64,000 bases of DNA from Nocardiopsis algeriensis (GTDB taxonomy: Bacteria; Actinomycetota; Actinomycetes; Streptosporangiales; Streptosporangiaceae): positions 116,575 through 180,574 of the forward strand of contig NZ_JACHJO010000002.1 of NCBI RefSeq assembly GCF_014203695.1. Direction: 5' to 3'. The number at the start of each line of letters is the position of its first letter. The first letter of the stretch is position 1. A program made the position numbers and the translations under genes. Below are positions 26,986 to 38,570 of the stretch, in pieces. The notes under the pieces are model-generated. The model was given only the letters and a program-made list of their open reading frames with translations. It was not told where the DNA came from and made no database searches.

Positions 26986-27501
26986 TCAGGCGCCGGTGCC
27001 GCGCATCCTTTCCCGGACGTACTCCAGGGCCTGCCCCGCGAGGGTGTCGCTGTCGGCCCGGACGTCGAACTCCCGGCCCTCCTCGTCGGGCTCCAGCGGC
27101 TCGAGGGTCTGCAGCTGCGACTGGAGCAGGGCGGAGGGCATGAAGTGGCCGGAGCGGGCCTCGAGGCGCCCCAGGATCACCTCGGCGGGGCCGTCCATGT
27201 GCAGGAAGCAGACCCCCGGTGCCGCCGCGCGCAGGATGTCGCGGTAGCTTCTCCTGAGCGCGGAGCACGCCATCGCGGTCGACTCGCCGAGGGCCTCCTG
27301 CTCACCGATCCAGTCCGCCAGCTCATGCAGCCACGGCCTGCGGTCCTCGTCGGTGAGGGGAATGCCCGCCGCCATCTTGTCGACGTTGGACCGGGGATGG
27401 AAGTCGTCGGCCTCGGCGAAGGGAAGCCCGAGTTCCTTGGCCACCCGCACGGCGACCGTGGTCTTGCCGCTGCCCGAGACTCCCATGAAGACAAAGTGCA
27501 T
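26986..27501 (-). CDS. gntK: Gluconokinase
   Basis: 171 aa, the usual size. ATG at 27501 follows GGAGA. P-loop GVSGSGKT (7-14). The GntK blocks EADDFHPRSNVDKMAAGIPLTDEDR and ACSALRRSYRDILR, and the GHFMPSALLQSQLQTLEPL stretch, bind gluconate. It makes 6-phosphogluconate for the pentose-phosphate or Entner-Doudoroff route. It is divergent from gntR with 143 bp between, which contains GATATCGATCG around 27553-27563, a possible operator. Confidence 0.93.
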   Translation of the reverse strand: MHFVFMGVSGSGKTTVAVRVAKELGLPFAEADDFHPRSNVDKMAAGIPLTDEDRRPWLHELADWIGEQEALGESTAMACSALRRSYRDILRAAAPGVCFLHMDGPAEVILGRLEARSGHFMPSALLQSQLQTLEPLEPDEEGREFDVRADSDTLAGQALEYVRERMRGTGA

Positions 27502-27644
27502 GGTTTCTCCGTGTCGTGGGTCCTGCCGAGCGCAGGCACCGCCACCCATAGTGATATCGATCGGTCCCGTTAGGCTTCAGCCTGTCCCCGCGTCCGGAAC
27601 CGGCCACAGGGGGCGCGGACACGGAGCCGGGTACAGGGAGAACG

Positions 27645-28365
27645 ATGGGCGCTGACCACCGCACGCTGCACAACCGGGTGCTGTCGGTGCTGGGACCGGC
27701 CATCGCCGCGGGCGAGTACGCCGCGGGCCATTCCTTCACCCTCCAGGGTCTGGAGAAGGACTTCGGCGTCTCCCGGACCGTGGCCCGCGAGGCCGTCCGC
27801 GTGCTCGAGTCCATGCGCCTCGTGGTCAGCAGGCCCCGGACGGGCATCCGGGTGCGCCCCCGGCGGGACTGGAGTGTCTTCGACCCCCAGCTGATCCGCT
27901 GGCGCCTGGCCGGGCCGGGCCGGATGGAGCAGCTGCGCTCCCTCAACGAGCTGCGCGCCGCCGTCGAGCCGGGCGCGGCCGCCCTGGCCGCCGTGCGCGG
28001 CGACGCGGAGGAACGGGCCCGGCTCATGGAGATCGCCGACCGCCTCGACCGCACGGGCCGCGCCGGGGACCTGGATGCCTTCCTCGAACTGGACATCGCC
28101 TTCCACCATCGCATCCTCGAACTGTCCGGCAACGAGATGCTCGCCGGACTGGCCCAGGTCGTCTCGGAGGTCCTGGTCGGACGCACCTCCTACGACCTGA
28201 TGCCGCGCCGTCCGCGCCCCGAGGCGCTGCGGTTGCACGCGGAGGTCGCCCGGGCCGTCCGGGACGGCCTCCCCGACGCGGCGGAGGCGGCGATGCGTTC
28301 CATCGTCACCGAGGTCGCCGAGGCCCTGGAGGCCGACCCGGAGCACGGACCGGAGCACAGGAGGG

Positions 28366-28382
<17 letters not shown>
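27645..28382 (+). CDS. gntR: FadR-type GntR-family regulator of gluconate genes
   Basis: 245 aa. ATG at 27645 follows GGGAGAA. The N-terminal winged helix (about 7-66, with LEKDFGVSRTVAREAVRVLESM) and the C-terminal all-helical FCD ligand domain with metal-binding-type residues (DIAFHHRI) are clear. It lies between gntK and gntP and is the expected repressor that releases DNA on binding gluconate or 6-phosphogluconate. A perfect palindrome of the FadR type lies in the gntP promoter. Its 3' end overlaps the convergent gntP gene by 17 bp. Confidence 0.88.
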
Positions 28383-29742
<1,360 letters not shown>

Positions 29743-29832
29743 GGTGGAGCCTTCCGGTGCGGTGGTCGGTGTCGGACGCACAGGGACGTCACGGCAGGTC
29801 GCCGGGTACGCCCTCGGGGAGGCGGCCCAGTG

Positions 29833-29847
29833 AATGGTAATACCATT
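29833..29847 (-). promoter_or_regulatory. GntR/FadR-type operator upstream of gntP
   Basis: AATGGTA-A-TACCATT is a perfect 7-bp-arm palindrome, 91 bp upstream of the gntP ATG. It contains TGGT-N3-ACCA, the usual core of FadR-subfamily operators. The neighbouring gntR product is the likely ligand-controlled repressor. Confidence 0.65.
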
Positions 29848-30024
29848 TGTGAAGTTCTGCGAACGGTCGCCCGAACCTCTCGCGTCCTACCACCTGCGGA
29901 GATGCCCTCTCGCGGTGATTCCCGGTGTTTTCCCCGAAGTCGCGACAAGCACCCCCACCCGGCGGCATCATGGCGCTTACCCGTCGATCGGGCGCGGGGG
30001 CGGCACCGCACATCCCGCGCCAGC

Positions 30025-30044
30025 GTTGACAACATATTGTCAAC
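30025..30044 (+). promoter_or_regulatory. MarR-type operator overlapping the DJ-1/marR promoter
   Basis: GTTGACAA-CATA-TTGTCAAC is a perfect 8-bp-arm palindrome ending 16 bp before the ATG. It includes TTGACA (a consensus -35) and CATATT (a possible -10), so a bound repressor would block transcription. The second gene of the unit is a MarR regulator, suggesting autorepression. Confidence 0.7.
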
Positions 30045-30060
30045 ATGACAGGATGCTGAC

Positions 30061-30693
30061 ATGAAAGAAGAGTTCGAGAAGACCGTCCACCTCGCCGTCT
30101 ACGACCAACTCGCCGACGGGGAGATCGGACACGCGATCGCCACCATCCGCAGCGGCGAGGGGCAGCGCGTGCCCGGCCGCCACAACGTGGTGACCGTCGG
30201 CCTCACCGGAGCCCCGGTGACCACCATGGGCGGCCTCACCGTCCTGCCCGACACCTCGCTTCCCGAGGTCAGGCCGTCGTCCAGCTCGATGCTCATCCTG
30301 CCGGGTTCCTCCCTGTGGGACAGCGACCCCGAGGAGATGACCCCCTTCGCCTCGGCCGCCGGGATCTTCCTCGACGCGGGGGTTCCGGTGGCCGCGATCT
30401 GCGGCGCCACCGCCGGCCTGGCCCGCGAGGGCCTGCTCGACCACCGCGACCACACCAGCGCCGCTCCCGAGTACCTGCTGGCCACCGGCTACGCGGGGAC
30501 CAGCCGCTACCGCGACGCGCTCGCGGTCACCGACGACGGCCTCGTCACGGCAGGACCGACCGCGTCCCTGGAGTTCGCCCGCGAGATCTTCACCGCGCTC
30601 GACCTGTTCACCCCGCGCGTGCTGGACGCCTGGTACCGCCTGTACGCACAGCACGACCCCACCGCCTACTTCTCCCTGGTGGAGGGGTCCTGA
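30061..30693 (+). CDS. DJ-1/PfpI-family protein
   Basis: 210 aa, cytoplasmic. ATG at 30061 follows AGGA. The fold is the class I amidotransferase-like flavodoxin fold. The nucleophile-elbow Cys is Cys114 (AAICGATAGLAREG), and Glu21 (LADGEIGHA) is the conserved acid that tunes it. Members include glyoxalase III-like, protease-like and stress chaperone proteins. His does not follow the Cys as in PfpI proteases, so a peptidase role is unlikely. First gene of a two-gene unit with marR, 2 bp apart. This suggests response to a reactive electrophile or other small toxic compound. Confidence 0.85.
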   Translation: MKEEFEKTVHLAVYDQLADGEIGHAIATIRSGEGQRVPGRHNVVTVGLTGAPVTTMGGLTVLPDTSLPEVRPSSSSMLILPGSSLWDSDPEEMTPFASAAGIFLDAGVPVAAICGATAGLAREGLLDHRDHTSAAPEYLLATGYAGTSRYRDALAVTDDGLVTAGPTASLEFAREIFTALDLFTPRVLDAWYRLYAQHDPTAYFSLVEGS

Positions 30694-30695
30694 CC

Positions 30696-31157
30696 GTGCC
30701 CTCCCCCGACCGCGCGCCCGCCGAGCTGCTCACCGGGACCGCGCTCACCGTCTTCCGGCTCAACGGCCAGTTCCTGTCGGCCTCGGAGGAGCTCGCCCGC
30801 GAGGCCGGGCTCACCGCCGCCCGCTGGCAGGTGCTGGGTTCGGTCACCACCGAGCCCCTGTCCGTCTCCGCGATCGCCCGCGGCCTGGGCACCAGCAGGC
30901 AGAGCGTCCAGCGCATCGCCGACCTCCTCGTCGGCCAGGGTCTCGCCGAGTACCGGCCCAACCCCGCGCACCACCGCGCCAAGCTGCTCGCCCCCACGGA
31001 GGAGGGCCGCACCGCCTTGCGCCGCATCACCCCCTCCCACCGCCGCCTCGCCGACGCACTGCTCGCCGAACTGGGTCCGGAGGAGGCGCGGGAGGCCCTG
31101 GAGACCCTGCACCGCCTCTCCGCGGCGATGGACCGGATCGGCGGGGCCGGACCCTGA
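30696..31157 (+). CDS. MarR-family transcriptional regulator
   Basis: 153 aa. GTG at 30696 follows GGAGGGG with 8-nt spacing. The winged helix spans about 55-90 (LSVSAIARGLGTSRQSVQRIADLL, then the wing ending KLLAPTEEG), flanked by dimerisation helices. Probably represses its own operon through the palindrome at 30025-30044 and is released by a small phenolic or electrophilic ligand. Confidence 0.9.
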   Translation: MPSPDRAPAELLTGTALTVFRLNGQFLSASEELAREAGLTAARWQVLGSVTTEPLSVSAIARGLGTSRQSVQRIADLLVGQGLAEYRPNPAHHRAKLLAPTEEGRTALRRITPSHRRLADALLAELGPEEAREALETLHRLSAAMDRIGGAGP

Positions 31158-31222
31158 ACGCACGGGTCGGGAGCGCCGGTATCGTCTGGGGACACCCGCC
31201 CCGGACCACGAGGATGCCCGCC

Positions 31223-32230
31223 ATGATCGACCTCCGCTCGGACACCGTCACCCGGCCCACCCCGCAGATGCGGCGCGCCATGGCCGAGGCCGAGGTCGGT
31301 GACGACGTCTTCGGCGAGGATCCCACCGTCCGCGCGCTGGAGGAGGAGACCGCCGCGCTCCTGGGCAAGGAGGCCGCGCTCTACGTCCCGTCCGGTCACA
31401 TGGCCAACCAGCTGGGCCTGTACGTCTCGGTGCGCAGCGGCGACGAGGTGTGGGCCCATGAGCACCACCACCTCGTGGGTGACGAGCAGGGAGCCACCGC
31501 CGTGCTCGCCCGGGCGCTGCCCCGTCTCCACTCCGAGACGCCGGCCCCCTCCGACGCACTGCTGGAGTCGTGGATCTCCGGCCGCGGCGACATCCACCGC
31601 GCCGAGCCCGCCCTCGTCTGGCTGGAGAACACCTTCACCGGCCGGGTCGTACCGCTCGCCGACCAGCGAAGGGTCACGGGCTTCGCCCACCGCCACGGCC
31701 TGCGCGCCCATCTGGACGGAGCCCGCCTGTGGAACGCCGCGGCGGCGCTCGAGGCCTCCCCCGCACAGGTCGCCGAGGGCTTCGACACCGTGTCGGTGTG
31801 CTTCTCCAAGGGCCTCGGCGCCCCGGTCGGCTCGGCCCTGGCCGGCGACGCGGACAGCATCACCCGGGCCCGGCGGGCCCGCAAGATGCTGGGAGCGGGG
31901 ATGCGGCAGGCGGGCGTCATCGCCGCGGGCGCGCTGTACGCGCTGCGCCACCACCGGGAGCGCGTGTCCGAGGACCACCGCCGCGCGGCCGCGCTGGCCG
32001 ACCGGATCGGGGAGGCCCCCGGGATCACGGCGCGTGCGCAGACCAGCATGGTCCTGCTGGAGACCCCGCAGGGCACGGGCGAGCGGTTCCTCGCGGCCCT
32101 GGCCGGGCACGGCGTCCGCGCCCTGTCCATCGGTCCGGACACGGTCCGCCTGGTGATGCACCTGGAGATCACCGACCGGGACGCCGACGAGGCGGCCCGT
32201 GCCGTGGCCAAGGCCGCCGCCGAGCTCTGA
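31223..32230 (+). CDS. ltaE: Low-specificity L-threonine aldolase
   Basis: 335 aa. The ATG at 31223 is preferred over one at 31214 because GAGG then has 9-nt spacing. PLP-dependent fold type I enzyme that cleaves threonine or allo-threonine to glycine and acetaldehyde. The family start MIDLRSDTVTRPT is exact. HEHHHLV carries the stacking His, DGARLWNAAAAL binds PLP, and Lys196 (CFSKGLGAP) forms the Schiff base. The C-terminus is complete. It stands alone. Confidence 0.92.
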   Translation: MIDLRSDTVTRPTPQMRRAMAEAEVGDDVFGEDPTVRALEEETAALLGKEAALYVPSGHMANQLGLYVSVRSGDEVWAHEHHHLVGDEQGATAVLARALPRLHSETPAPSDALLESWISGRGDIHRAEPALVWLENTFTGRVVPLADQRRVTGFAHRHGLRAHLDGARLWNAAAALEASPAQVAEGFDTVSVCFSKGLGAPVGSALAGDADSITRARRARKMLGAGMRQAGVIAAGALYALRHHRERVSEDHRRAAALADRIGEAPGITARAQTSMVLLETPQGTGERFLAALAGHGVRALSIGPDTVRLVMHLEITDRDADEAARAVAKAAAEL

Positions 32231-32806
32231 GGCACCGGTCCCGTCGGCACCGTGCCGGCCGGTACCCCGAACCGCAGCATCCCCGTACGGCGTCGCCGCG
32301 GGGCAGAGCGGTCGTTCCCGTGCCGGGAAGAACCCGGTCGGCCGGACGCGCGGCGGCCGCCCCGCAGCCGCTCGCCGACGGCGCCCCGCGCCCGGGACCG
32401 GCGGAGACCTCCCGCTCCCCGGGGCTGCCCGGGGAGACCGTGCTCGGCATCCTGCGCACCCTTCGGCACGTGGGCTTCACCGAGCGGGACGCCGGGGTCG
32501 GCCGCTGCCGCCCGCGCCGTCTCCCGAGAGCCGGGTACGGCCCCTGCCGGTCCTCCTGGGCCGCCCGTCCCGCCGCGCCCCGACCGCGCGGCGGCTTCCG
32601 CATGCCCGTACGCCTTGCGATCGTTGCCCAAGGGAATGTGACCTGGGCGACACTGCTGCGTGACGCAGCCTTGACGCGGGAAGAGGGAGGAACAAAACTA
32701 ACGCCTGTTATACGCCAATGTCACACAACGTGCGGATATAGCCCGGCTTCGCGCATTCCCAGCCCCGTTTCCCCGGCCCTCCACCTGAAGGCGAGAGCAT
32801 TTTCCG
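32231..32806. other. Long intergenic region before glpK
   Basis: No intact gene. Around 32402-32500 one frame reads like the C-terminal part of a regulator (PGLPGETVLGILRTLRHVGFTERDAG), but it lacks a start and continues poorly; it may be a decayed gene. The 3' half (from about 32600) is AT-richer. It contains the palindrome GCTGCGT-G-ACGCAGC (32655-32669) immediately before TTGACG (32671-32676), a plausible -35. This is the likely glpKF control region. Confidence 0.45.
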
Positions 32807-34300
<1,494 letters not shown>

Positions 34301-34434
34301 GCGCCCCGGACAGGGGCGCCGCCGGGCGCCCCGACCATCCATCCCGGTGACGGGCCTGTCCGACCGCGCCGCTGCCCGCGGGCGTGAGGGGCTCCCGTGA
34401 CCCGACAGCCCCTCTCCGGGGCGGAGGTGACGTC

Positions 34435-35187
34435 ATGACGGTATACCTGGCGGAGTTCGTCGGTACTGCGATCCTGATCCTGCTCGGCGGCGGCGTCGTC
34501 GCCGGTGTCTCCCTCGCCCGGTCCAAGGCCCTCGACGGCGGCTGGATCGTGGTGACGCTCGGCTGGGGTATGGCCGTGGCCGTCGCCGTCTACGTGGTGG
34601 GCGCCGTCAGCGGCGCCCACATCAACCCGGCGGTGACGCTGGGGCTGGCCAGCATCGGCGAGTTCGACTGGGCCCTGGTGCCGGGCTACATGGCGGCACA
34701 GGTCCTGGGCGCCTTCACCGGCGCCGTGCTGGTCTACCTGGCCTACCTCGCGCACTGGGAGGAGACGGAGGACCCCGGCGCGAAGCTGGGTGTCTTCAGC
34801 ACCTCTCCGGCCGTGCGCAGCCCCGCCGCCAACTTCACGACCGAAGCCGTCGGCACCGCGATGCTGGTGCTGGGCGTCCTGGGCATCGGTGCGAACTCCG
34901 AACACGTCTCGCAGGGCGGGGTGGACCTGGCGGGACTGTTCTCCAGCGGCATCTCGCCGCTGCTGGTGGGCCTGCTGGTACTGGCGATCGGCCTGTCCCT
35001 CGGCGGCCCGACCGGCTACGCCATCAACCCGGCCCGCGACCTGGGGCCGCGCATCGCGCACGCGCTCCTGCCCATTCCCGGCAAGGGCTCCTCCGACTGG
35101 GGATACGCCTGGATCCCGGTGGTCGCCCCGCTGACGGGCGGTGTGATCGGTGCCTGGATCTGGAACCTCACCGGCTTCGGGGGCTGA
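34435..35187 (+). CDS. glpF: Glycerol facilitator (aquaglyceroporin)
   Basis: 250 aa, six membrane helices. ATG at 34435 has an ideal GGAGG 7 nt upstream. The two pore NPA motifs are at 64-66 (GAHINPAVTLG) and 198-200 (YAINPARDLGPR). Asp202 just after the second NPA-Arg is the mark of glycerol channels as opposed to water-specific aquaporins. It lets glycerol enter for GlpK. The 134-bp gap from glpK shows no strong terminator, so they may be co-transcribed, with the strong ribosome-binding site raising glpF translation. Confidence 0.95.
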   Translation: MTVYLAEFVGTAILILLGGGVVAGVSLARSKALDGGWIVVTLGWGMAVAVAVYVVGAVSGAHINPAVTLGLASIGEFDWALVPGYMAAQVLGAFTGAVLVYLAYLAHWEETEDPGAKLGVFSTSPAVRSPAANFTTEAVGTAMLVLGVLGIGANSEHVSQGGVDLAGLFSSGISPLLVGLLVLAIGLSLGGPTGYAINPARDLGPRIAHALLPIPGKGSSDWGYAWIPVVAPLTGGVIGAWIWNLTGFGG

Positions 35188-35214
35188 TCCGGACCGCCCG
35201 GTGCACACACGCGA

Positions 35215-35249
35215 GCGCCCCCGGAGGAGCAGTGCTCTTCCGGGGGCGC
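35215..35249. terminator. Terminator between glpF and the cold-shock gene
   Basis: Long inverted repeat (35215-35231 with 35233-35249, GCGCCCCCGGA arms extended by GAGCA/TGCTC, one G-U pair) between the convergent genes. Confidence 0.7.
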
Positions 35250-35300
35250 CCGATCACGTCCTACACCGTCCCGAGGGCCGGGTGGGCGTCACGTCTCGTC

Positions 35301-35504
35301 TCAGAGGGCGACGACGTTCTCCGCCTGCGGGCCGCGCTGGCCGGCGACGACGTCGAACTCCACGCGCTGGTTCTCCTCCAGGTTGCGGAAGCCGCTGCCC
35401 TGGATCGCGCTGTAGTGCACGAAGGCGTCGGGGCCGCCGTCGTCGGGGGAGATGAAGCCGAAGCCCTTCTCGCCGTTGAACCACTTCACAGTTCCCTGAG
35501 CCAT
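35301..35504 (-). CDS. Cold-shock domain protein (CspA family)
   Basis: 67 aa, complete. ATG at 35504 follows AAGGAGAG. RNP1 is KGFGFI (13-18) and RNP2 AFVHY (27-31), the RNA-binding surface of the OB fold. It is an RNA chaperone. The AT-rich region upstream (about 35540-35660) leaves room for a long 5' leader, as in other csp genes, though no known thermosensor is recognised. Confidence 0.96.
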   Translation of the reverse strand: MAQGTVKWFNGEKGFGFISPDDGGPDAFVHYSAIQGSGFRNLEENQRVEFDVVAGQRGPQAENVVAL

Positions 35505-35800
35505 GTTCTCTCCTTCAGCTCGGTGTACCACGGACGCGAACGCACGTCCGTGAATTGCCGCGAGCCGACTCCAAAAGAAACCGCCCGCCGGTCACAAACT
35601 CCGCGGGCAAGACACCAACTGCGAAATTCAACGACTAACAATCTCTTTGAACCTACCACATGAACCCCGGATCACCAGGGATTCCGGTGTGGCAACACAC
35701 ACCGGCCTCGGGGGAATACCCGGAGCCGGAACGGGGAAGGCGCCCCGCGCCCCTCCGACGGGCACGGAGGACGCGCGCACCTTCCCCGGTCCGCCGCGGA

Positions 35801-36709
35801 TCAACCCTGGTTGATCCCGACGAAGTGGCCCTCCTCGACCTCCACCAGCGGCGCCGACTCCTCGTCGGGCGCCACGGGGAGCTCGACGTCCTCCGGCGGG
35901 TTGGCCGCCAGTTCGGCGTCCACCTCCGCCCAGGTGCGGTGCAGCTGGGGCACGCAGGAGAGCAGGTGTCGGCTGTAGGGGTGCAGGGGGTTCTCGAACA
36001 CCCGCGCCGTCGGCCCCATCTCGGCGATGGCCCCCTTGCGAAGGATCACCGACTTGTCGCTGACGTAGTTGCCCAGCGACAGGTCGTGGGTGACGAACAG
36101 GATGCCGAGCCCGCGCTCCTTGAGGTCGCTGAGCAGGTTCAGGACGTCGATGCGGGTCGAGGCGTCCAGCATGCTGATGATCTCGTCGGCGACCAGCAGC
36201 TTGATGTCCAGCAGCAGGGCCCTCGCGATGAGGACGCGCTGGAGCTGGCCGCCGCTCAGCTGGTGCGGGTACTTGTTGAGCACGTTGTCGGGATCGAGCC
36301 GCACCGTGCCCAGCGCGTCGAGCACCCGGTCCTTCCAGTCGGCGTCCGAGACGCCGGGGTAATAGGTGGACCGGATCATCTCGAAGACCCGGTCCGCCTT
36401 GAAGATCGGGTTGAAGCTGCTGAACGGGTCCTGGAAGACCCCCTGCACGTGGCGGTAGTACTCCTTGCGCGCGGCGTGGCCCTTGATCGTGGTGATGTCG
36501 GTGCCCTCGAAGAGGATCTGCCCCTCCGTCGGCCGGAACAGGCCCAGGACCATCTTGCCGAGGGTGCTCTTGCCGCTGCCGCTCTCACCGATCAGCGACA
36601 CGACCTCGCCCGGCTCCACCGTCAGGCTGACGTCGCGCACGGCGCGTTTCCGGCCGCCGCCGAACGCGCCCACCCTGTACACCTTGTGCACGTTCTTGAG
36701 TTCCAGCAC
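35801..36709 (-). CDS. Opp-type ABC importer ATPase (F subunit), probable oligosaccharide system
   Basis: 302 aa. Walker A GESGSGKS, Q-loop GVFQDPFSSFNP, signature LSGGQLQR. Walker B is VADEIISMLDAS with Ile in place of the usual Pro after DE, and the following LGNYVSDKSVILRKG is typical of the Opp-like ATPases that serve beta-glucosides in my recollection. The Opp C-terminal extension is short and lacks the Cys cluster. Last gene of the operon, 8 bp after the D subunit. Confidence 0.9.
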   Translation of the reverse strand: MLELKNVHKVYRVGAFGGGRKRAVRDVSLTVEPGEVVSLIGESGSGKSTLGKMVLGLFRPTEGQILFEGTDITTIKGHAARKEYYRHVQGVFQDPFSSFNPIFKADRVFEMIRSTYYPGVSDADWKDRVLDALGTVRLDPDNVLNKYPHQLSGGQLQRVLIARALLLDIKLLVADEIISMLDASTRIDVLNLLSDLKERGLGILFVTHDLSLGNYVSDKSVILRKGAIAEMGPTARVFENPLHPYSRHLLSCVPQLHRTWAEVDAELAANPPEDVELPVAPDEESAPLVEVEEGHFVGINQG

Positions 36710-36717
36710 GGTCTACC

Positions 36718-37668
36718 TCACCCCGTCTTCCAGCAGGCGGCCCAGTGGCCGGGTTCGATCTCGACCAGGGGCGGCCGCTCGGAGCACTTGGAGAAGGCCA
36801 GCGGGCAGCGGTCCTTGAAACGGCAGCCCGTGGGCGGGTCGAGCAGGCCGGGCGGCTTGCCGGGGATGCCCTCCAGGCGCCCCTGCTCCTCGGTGCTGCC
36901 CACCTCCGGAAGCGCCGAGATGAGCATCTGGGTGTAGGGGTGCTTGGGCTCGTTGACGATGGTCTTGGCCGAGGCCTTCTCCACGACGTGCCCGGCGTAC
37001 ATCACCATGATCGTGTCCGCCATCTGGTAGACGAGGGACAGGTCGTGGGTCACGAACACCATGCTCTTGACGAACCCGCGGTCGCGGAACTCCACCATGG
37101 ACTCGGCCACCGCGCGCTGGGTGGACACGTCCAGGGCGGAGGTGACCTCGTCCGCGATGAGCAGGGACGGGTTGAGCAGCGTGGAGATCACCATGACCAC
37201 GCGCTGCTTCATACCGCCCGAGAGCTCGATCGGGAACCGGTTGAGGACGTCCTGTTCCAGACCCACCAGCTCCAGGCGGCGGTGCAGCTCGTCCTCGATC
37301 GAGGCCGGGTCCACCCCGCGGGCCTTCATCAGGTCCTTGATCATCCGCCCGATCTTGCGGGTGGGGTTGAGCGCGCTCATCGCGTACTGCGGGATGAGCG
37401 AGATCTCGTGGTAGCGCAGCGGCACCATCGCCTTCTCGTCGGCGATCGGCACGTTCTTGCCGTCCAGCTCGATCGTGCCGCCCACGTGCTTCATCCGCGA
37501 GTCGAGGCGGATGAGGCTCTTGCCCAGGGTCGTCTTGCCGCAGCCGGACTCGCCGGCCAGGCCCATGATCTCCCCGTCGGCGAGGTCGAAGGTGACACCG
37601 TCGAGGGCGTGGACGTCCCCGCGCAGGGTCTGGTAGTAGACCTTCAGGTCGTTGACGCGAAGAGTCAT
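36718..37668 (-). CDS. Opp-type ABC importer ATPase (D subunit), probable oligosaccharide system
   Basis: 316 aa. ATG at 37668 shares a base with the upstream stop (TGATG). Walker A GESGCGKT, signature LSGGMKQR, Walker B LLIADEVTSALD, and the C-terminal CRFKDRCPLAFSKC motif of Opp ATPases. Pairs with the F subunit. Confidence 0.92.
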   Translation of the reverse strand: MTLRVNDLKVYYQTLRGDVHALDGVTFDLADGEIMGLAGESGCGKTTLGKSLIRLDSRMKHVGGTIELDGKNVPIADEKAMVPLRYHEISLIPQYAMSALNPTRKIGRMIKDLMKARGVDPASIEDELHRRLELVGLEQDVLNRFPIELSGGMKQRVVMVISTLLNPSLLIADEVTSALDVSTQRAVAESMVEFRDRGFVKSMVFVTHDLSLVYQMADTIMVMYAGHVVEKASAKTIVNEPKHPYTQMLISALPEVGSTEEQGRLEGIPGKPPGLLDPPTGCRFKDRCPLAFSKCSERPPLVEIEPGHWAACWKTG

Positions 37669-38570
37669 CACAGCTCCCGCAGCTTGGGGTTGAACACTTC
37701 GTCCAACCCGACGTTGAGGATGTACAGCGAGGCCACGATCACCGTGATCCCGAGGCCCGGCGGAATGAACCACCACCACATGCCGCGCTGGAGCGCGCCC
37801 CAGCCGACCGCGCTCTCGAGCATGAGGCCGAGGGAGACGCCGTTGGAGGGGCCGAGGCCGATGAAGTCCAGGCCCGCGGCGATGAGGATCGCGCCGCCGA
37901 AGAGGAGGATGAAGGACATCACCAGGTAGGAGCTCATGTTGGGAGCGATCTCGCTGGTGATGATCTTCCAGGTGCGGCGGCCGCTGAGGCGGGCCAGGTC
38001 GACGTAGTCGCGGTTGGCCAGGGAGAGCGCCTGGGAGCGCACCGCCCGGGCGGCCCACGGCCACGAGGTCAGACCGATGAACACACCCTGGACGAAGAGG
38101 CCGCGCACCTCCAGGTAGGCGGTCACCACGATGAGGACGACCAGGGCGGGCAGCACCAGGACGACGTTGGTGAGCATGTTGAGGATCTCGTCGATGATCC
38201 CGCCCTTGTAGCCGGCCACGAAGCCGACGGCGGTGCCGATGACGAAGGCCACGCCGCCGCCGAAGATCCCGATGAGGAAGGTCGCGCGCAGGCCGTAGAC
38301 GAACTGGGCCCAGATGTCCTGGCCGAAGCTCGTCGTCCCCATCCAGTACTCGCCGTCGGGCGCCTGGCCCTGGGGGCCGATGTACTCGTTGGGGTCGTGG
38401 TCGACGAAGAACGGGGCGATGATGCCCAGCAGCAGAAGGCCGAGGACGATGCCGAGGCCGATGAGGAGCTTGGGGTTGCGTCTGGCGTAGTGGAGGGCCT
38501 CCGAACCGCGCTTCGCTGCGGCGCCGTCGGACTTCTCCGCGGTTCCGGGTGCACCGGCGACGTTGCTCAT
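37668..38570 (-). CDS. Opp-type ABC importer permease (C subunit)
   Basis: 300 aa, ATG at 38570 overlapping the previous stop (ATGA). N-terminal OppC segment (YARRNPKLLIGLGIVLG), extracytoplasmic DHDPNEYIGPQGQAPDGEYWMGTTSFGQD, EAA loop LARLSGRRTWKIITSEIAPN, and the NVGLDEVFNPKLREL end. The Gly-Gln-Asp entry motif resembles saccharide Opp systems. Confidence 0.92.
   Translation of the reverse strand: MSNVAGAPGTAEKSDGAAAKRGSEALHYARRNPKLLIGLGIVLGLLLLGIIAPFFVDHDPNEYIGPQGQAPDGEYWMGTTSFGQDIWAQFVYGLRATFLIGIFGGGVAFVIGTAVGFVAGYKGGIIDEILNMLTNVVLVLPALVVLIVVTAYLEVRGLFVQGVFIGLTSWPWAARAVRSQALSLANRDYVDLARLSGRRTWKIITSEIAPNMSSYLVMSFILLFGGAILIAAGLDFIGLGPSNGVSLGLMLESAVGWGALQRGMWWWFIPPGLGITVIVASLYILNVGLDEVFNPKLREL

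Larger units (their letters stand above)
29743..30060. other. Divergent intergenic region between gntP and the DJ-1 gene
   Basis: No gene. It holds two operator-like palindromes, listed separately: one near gntP (29833-29847) and one over the start of the DJ-1 gene (30025-30044). The middle shows nothing I can interpret. Confidence 0.6.
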
